Of a DNA stretch of 64,000 nucleotides, positions 60,724 through 64,000 are shown piece by piece. The first letter of the stretch is position 1. Each line of letters opens with the position of its first letter. A program made the translations under genes and the position numbers. The notes beneath the pieces were generated by a model that ran no database searches, was not told the origin of the DNA, and saw nothing but the letters and a program-made list of their open reading frames with translations. Origin of the DNA: Mesonia maritima (GTDB lineage Bacteria > Bacteroidota > Bacteroidia > Flavobacteriales > Flavobacteriaceae); assembly GCF_042433895.1 (NCBI RefSeq), contig NZ_JBHLUA010000007.1:1-64000 (forward strand), read 5' to 3'.

Positions 60724-63700
60724 TTAGTTCGCTTTTAAAACTTTATAGCGTCCTAGTTGGTTTCCTACTTTTACTTGAACAATAAATAATTGTTCTCCTT
60801 GAGAAAATTCAGCAAGGTTTACATTTATTTGTTGTGCACTTCCGGTAGTTTGATTTTCAGAAATATGAGCAACTCTTCTTCCTAAAAGATCAAAGATTTC
60901 AACTTCAATTTCTTTTCCTGCAGTAGCATTTACTTGAATGGTTAAATTATCTTTAGTTGGGTTTGGATAAAGACTTACCATTTCAGCTAACGCATCTTTC
61001 ACACCTAAGGTAGAAACGGTAATATATTCCGTTTTACTTTCAGTGCTATTTCCTGCAATGTTTGTGGTTTTTAAAGTTACTTCATACGTTCCTTCAGCAT
61101 CATACGTTACTGTTGGAGATTGTGCAGTTGAAGTCGCCGGAGTTCCACCTTCAAAAGTCCATTCCCAAGAACTTGGGTTATTTGTACTTAAATCAGTAAA
61201 AGTTACAGTTTCTCCAATAGCCACGTTTATATTATCTGCTGTAAAATCGGTTTCAGGAGCTTGCATTCCTAAATTTTCGTCTAATGAGAATACTACTGTT
61301 GCCGATTGATCTAAAGTCACATTGTTAAATGTAGCGTCTACTTGAGATGCATTATTTCCGCTAGGATGTTGCACTGAGAAAAATCCGTATTTAAAATCTG
61401 GTGTAAAGGTTAATCCTGTTGGTTCAGAACCTGCTGGCATTGAAGCGAATAATTCAACATGCGGATTATTTTGTGTGTGATCTGGACGAACAACCCAAAT
61501 GTAATTGTTACCGCCATCTTGTAAAACCCAAAGGTTTCCTTTATCGTCGAAAGTTAAATTGTCATTTCCACCGCCCCAAGGTTCGGTATAATTTCCTTGT
61601 GTAGATTGAATGTTATAACTCATTCCGCCAACAAAAGTTTCGAAATCAGAAACTGTAGTTCCATTATCTGTAAAACGATATGTTCTAGATTTTCCTTTTG
61701 CAGTAAAATAAATTTTACCATCAAGCGGACTGATCTCGCAATCTTCAACACCGTTAAAGTTAGTTCCGCCTAAAGCAGCTGCTGTATTTCTAATGTTGTT
61801 ACGTTCTGCTTTGGTATCGTTAGGAACTTCAATCCATTCTGCTGAGCTAGAAGTAGGATCGTCTCCAGAAAGTGGTAAGTCTAATTTTAAAACATATACG
61901 GTTCCTGCTGAAAGATCTCCAGGCGTATCCATTACATATTTATAAACACAATCAGTTCCTCCATCTTCTCCGTAATAAGCTGTAGTTCCATCAGAAGAAA
62001 TTACTACGTTTTCATGGTTCATTCTTCCCATTGCCCAAAGTTTTTCTTGTCCGTTTCCATAATCCATTACTTGTGCAGTTTCAGGATCAATTTCAACTAA
62101 CCAACCTACATCTTCGTAACCATCGCCATTGTTATCACCTCCATTGGTAGATTCTTCAGCAGTTACGACAGTTCCCCAAGGAGTAATTCCACCAGAGCAG
62201 TTTCTTGTAGTAGTAACTAAAGCTTGATTGTATAAATCTACGGGTTGGCTAGCATCGATACTCCATAATTTTTGGGTTGTATCTAAATGTAAATCTACAA
62301 TTGAAACTCCACCAGGTGTATTTTCATGATTTACAGATAAATGGCCTAATTCGCTACTTCCTGAAGTTGCAACGTAAGCTGTGAAATCATGATTTCCTGG
62401 CACTGTTCCACTACCATCAGTATATTGTTCACCTTGTTTAAATAATAATTGAAAACGGTGTTCTTGGGGGATAATTAAATGATCGGTTTGCGCTGTTGGA
62501 ACAATTGAAGTGAAACACCCGATATGAGCATCATCACAATTAAAGTTTGAATTTACTACGTTATCGATATACATATCAAAACCAAGATCTGAACTTTGGC
62601 CGTCACGGTTATGAAGTTCTACAGCAATTCTATTCACACCTTGCTGAAAAGCAGTTTTTGGTACTTCGTGAATTTGATAGCTTGTTTCATCTGAACCACT
62701 AATAATAGTAGCCGAAGTAGTTAAATAATCTACAGGACCGCTAGGCATATTGTCTCTAAAAACTTCTACGCCATTTACATATACAATTGCTCCGTCATCT
62801 CTTTTGATTCCGAATTCAATCATATCTTCAAGATCAGCTAAATTTACATTGACATCTCTTGTAAAATAAGTAGTGATGAATTTATTTCCGCTATCCGGTC
62901 CGTAAGAAATTTCAGTATTTACAGGATCTCCGTAACCAAAACTTCCGTAATTTCTTGACCAAGAATCGTAGTTATAACCGCTTTGATTCCAATTAGTATT
63001 TCCTAAATCTGAACCATCATCTAAATAATTCCAAGCAGATTCTTTCTCTAAAGGAAAATCAGCAGGAGTTAAAGGCGCTAATTCAAAACTTAATTCCATA
63101 TCAAAACGAAGGTCAGAACTCCCAGCGTCTCCTTGGTGAATTTCAACAGCAACTACATTCGTTCCGTTTTGTAAGGTATTCGCTGTTGGAATTTGGTGAA
63201 AAGTTTCTTCGCTAGATCCGCCAATTGCTGAAGAAGCGTAAGTATTGTAAGTTACCGCTCCAGAAGGCATATTTAAACGGGCAACTTCAGTTCCGTTTAA
63301 GTAAACAATTGCACCATCGTCTTTCATTACTTTAAAAAGTAAATCTCCTAAAGAAGAAGCATTCGTTACTTGAATTTCTTTTCTGAAATAATAAGTTGGG
63401 TATTTATTATTTCCATCGCTACCATAATCGAGGGTAGTAGTTTCAATTCCGTCGCCATAACCAAAAATAGCATTTCCAGTTGACCAAGACGCGTCGTTAT
63501 AACTTACATCTTTCCAAGATGTTCCCAAATCTGTTCCGTTGTCATTGTATTTCCAAGAACTTCCGGTAGCAATTAAAATATTTTGCTGACTAAAAGTAAA
63601 TGAACTACAATTAGTTTCGGTTTCACAATCATCTTCGATTGTGTAATCAGTATCATTAGCGTAACTGTTAAGTCCTAATGCAATACTGAAAAAAACTAAC

Positions 63701-63726
63701 CATAAAGAGTAATAATTTTTTTTCAT
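60724..63726 (-). CDS. T9SS-secreted PhoX-like phosphatase with duplicated N-terminal domain
   Basis: A 1000-residue secreted protein. After a signal peptide (ending NSYA) come two homologous beta-sandwich domains (about 35-215 and 220-390). Both contain DDGAIVYxNGxEV and NMPSG motifs, like galactose-binding/PA14-type modules. A PhoX/DUF839-type propeller follows (about 395-830), recognised by CSGGITPWGTVVTAEES, GRMNHENVVISSDG and ISPLDGKIYFTAKG. Then come a PKD domain (about 832-915, SWEWTFEGGTPATS) and a C-terminal type A T9SS sorting domain (SLYPNPTKDNLTIQV ... YKVLKAN). It probably hydrolyses phosphate esters outside the cell. The PhoX metal site was not verified residue by residue. Confidence 0.9.
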   Translation of the reverse strand: MKKNYYSLWLVFFSIALGLNSYANDTDYTIEDDCETETNCSSFTFSQQNILIATGSSWKYNDNGTDLGTSWKDVSYNDASWSTGNAIFGYGDGIETTTLDYGSDGNNKYPTYYFRKEIQVTNASSLGDLLFKVMKDDGAIVYLNGTEVARLNMPSGAVTYNTYASSAIGGSSEETFHQIPTANTLQNGTNVVAVEIHQGDAGSSDLRFDMELSFELAPLTPADFPLEKESAWNYLDDGSDLGNTNWNQSGYNYDSWSRNYGSFGYGDPVNTEISYGPDSGNKFITTYFTRDVNVNLADLEDMIEFGIKRDDGAIVYVNGVEVFRDNMPSGPVDYLTTSATIISGSDETSYQIHEVPKTAFQQGVNRIAVELHNRDGQSSDLGFDMYIDNVVNSNFNCDDAHIGCFTSIVPTAQTDHLIIPQEHRFQLLFKQGEQYTDGSGTVPGNHDFTAYVATSGSSELGHLSVNHENTPGGVSIVDLHLDTTQKLWSIDASQPVDLYNQALVTTTRNCSGGITPWGTVVTAEESTNGGDNNGDGYEDVGWLVEIDPETAQVMDYGNGQEKLWAMGRMNHENVVISSDGTTAYYGEDGGTDCVYKYVMDTPGDLSAGTVYVLKLDLPLSGDDPTSSSAEWIEVPNDTKAERNNIRNTAAALGGTNFNGVEDCEISPLDGKIYFTAKGKSRTYRFTDNGTTVSDFETFVGGMSYNIQSTQGNYTEPWGGGNDNLTFDDKGNLWVLQDGGNNYIWVVRPDHTQNNPHVELFASMPAGSEPTGLTFTPDFKYGFFSVQHPSGNNASQVDATFNNVTLDQSATVVFSLDENLGMQAPETDFTADNINVAIGETVTFTDLSTNNPSSWEWTFEGGTPATSTAQSPTVTYDAEGTYEVTLKTTNIAGNSTESKTEYITVSTLGVKDALAEMVSLYPNPTKDNLTIQVNATAGKEIEVEIFDLLGRRVAHISENQTTGSAQQINVNLAEFSQGEQLFIVQVKVGNQLGRYKVLKAN

Positions 63727-63761
63727 TTTTAAGATAATTAAGAGGTTTATTTTTGATGTCC

Positions 63762-63769
63762 CAAAAGTA
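63762..63769 (-). promoter_or_regulatory. Candidate -7 element of the PhoX-like gene
   Basis: On the minus strand TACTTTTG (63769-63762) fits TAnnTTTG and lies 35 bp before the start codon. The -33 region offers only TTCG at a 19-bp spacing. Nothing else is seen between 63727 and 63912. Confidence 0.45.
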
Positions 63770-63912
63770 TCTTTAAAGCAAACTGAAACGAAAAATTTGG
63801 GTTTAAGCTTTTTTTATGAAAAGGTTACTCACGTTAGTAAATTCTAACGAGAATGTTAGGTTTGTAAAGAAGAGGTTAAGCGGTTTAAGGATAAGTTTTG
63901 AAAATTAAACAC

Positions 63913-64000
63913 TTAGCTTTTTTTCTGAATTTTACTTGTATCGGTTAATGATTTTATAAAAGCAATTAAATCTTTTTTCTCTTCTGCTGAAAGATTTAAT
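63913..64000 (-). CDS. 3' end of a cytochrome c peroxidase-like gene (partial)
   Basis: The minus strand codes for LNLSAEEKKDLIAFIKSL followed by TDTSKIQKKS and a stop at 63915-63913; the rest lies beyond the window edge. The phrase LSAEEKxDLIAFLKSLTD is the usual C terminus of exported di-heme cytochrome c peroxidases and related c-type cytochromes in flavobacteria. With only about 28 residues the family assignment is tentative. Confidence 0.6.
   Translation of the reverse strand, partial: LNLSAEEKKDLIAFIKSLTDTSKIQKKS

Overview
The window is AT-rich bacterial DNA from a member of the Bacteroidota, almost certainly a (marine-type) Flavobacteriaceae species. Support comes from several sides: promoters of the Bacteroidota form TTG-N17..22-TAnnTTTG, signal peptides ending in AQ or SQ, a C-terminal type IX secretion (T9SS) sorting domain, class III glutamine synthetase, and families largely confined to this group (DUF3078, DUF5723, Lacal_2735-like, M56/BlaI pairs, the large divergent PurM). 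The exact genus cannot be fixed from sequence reading alone.

Layout. 1-5124: tRNA-Arg(ACG), apt, a small conserved protein, an M56 peptidase/BlaI regulator pair with a phased triple operator, and a Na+/Ca2+ antiporter. 5125-7490: glnN with its terminator. 7840-16995: the centrepiece, a nine-gene curli-like functional amyloid locus. It has four tandem large curlin-repeat proteins, a small CsgB-like protein, a two-domain CsgH-like/CsgE protein, CsgF, a CsgG pore with an extra C-terminal beta-barrel, and a surface-lipoprotein candidate. Hairpins after the second, third and fourth subunit genes probably step transcription down from fibre subunits to secretion machinery. 17000-24400: purM, DUF3078, an ABC ATPase with a small membrane protein, prfA, pyrF, a BtuF-like protein and MscS. 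24600-30710: DUF4197, katA and the fused mutase icmF. 30870-36830: small envelope proteins, crcB, an SRPBCC/GyrI-like protein, an M49 peptidase and a DUF5723 barrel. 37017-42561, all on the minus strand: a LuxR-type response regulator, a TPR histidine kinase, an unrecognised 165-residue protein, a serine hydrolase and a MacB-like permease. 42708-49768: purH and the rod-shape operon mreB-mreC-mreD-mrdA-rodA. 49845-55879: a tightly packed redox/glycosyltransferase operon. 55963-64000: DUF748, PhnA, M20 dipeptidase, tRNA-Leu(TAG), an LRR protein, a T9SS-secreted PhoX-like protein and the 3' end of a cytochrome c peroxidase-like gene.

How genes work together. The curli genes would export and assemble amyloid fibres: CsgG pore, CsgE cap, CsgF coupling, CsgH-like chaperone and CsgB-like nucleator. 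The Mre/Rod genes form the elongasome. apt, purM, purH and pyrF are housekeeping nucleotide genes scattered as single units. Two families of dispersed intergenic repeats occur; one copy forms the likely 5' leader of the BlaI/M56 operon. No CRISPR array, prophage, insertion sequence or plasmid feature was seen.
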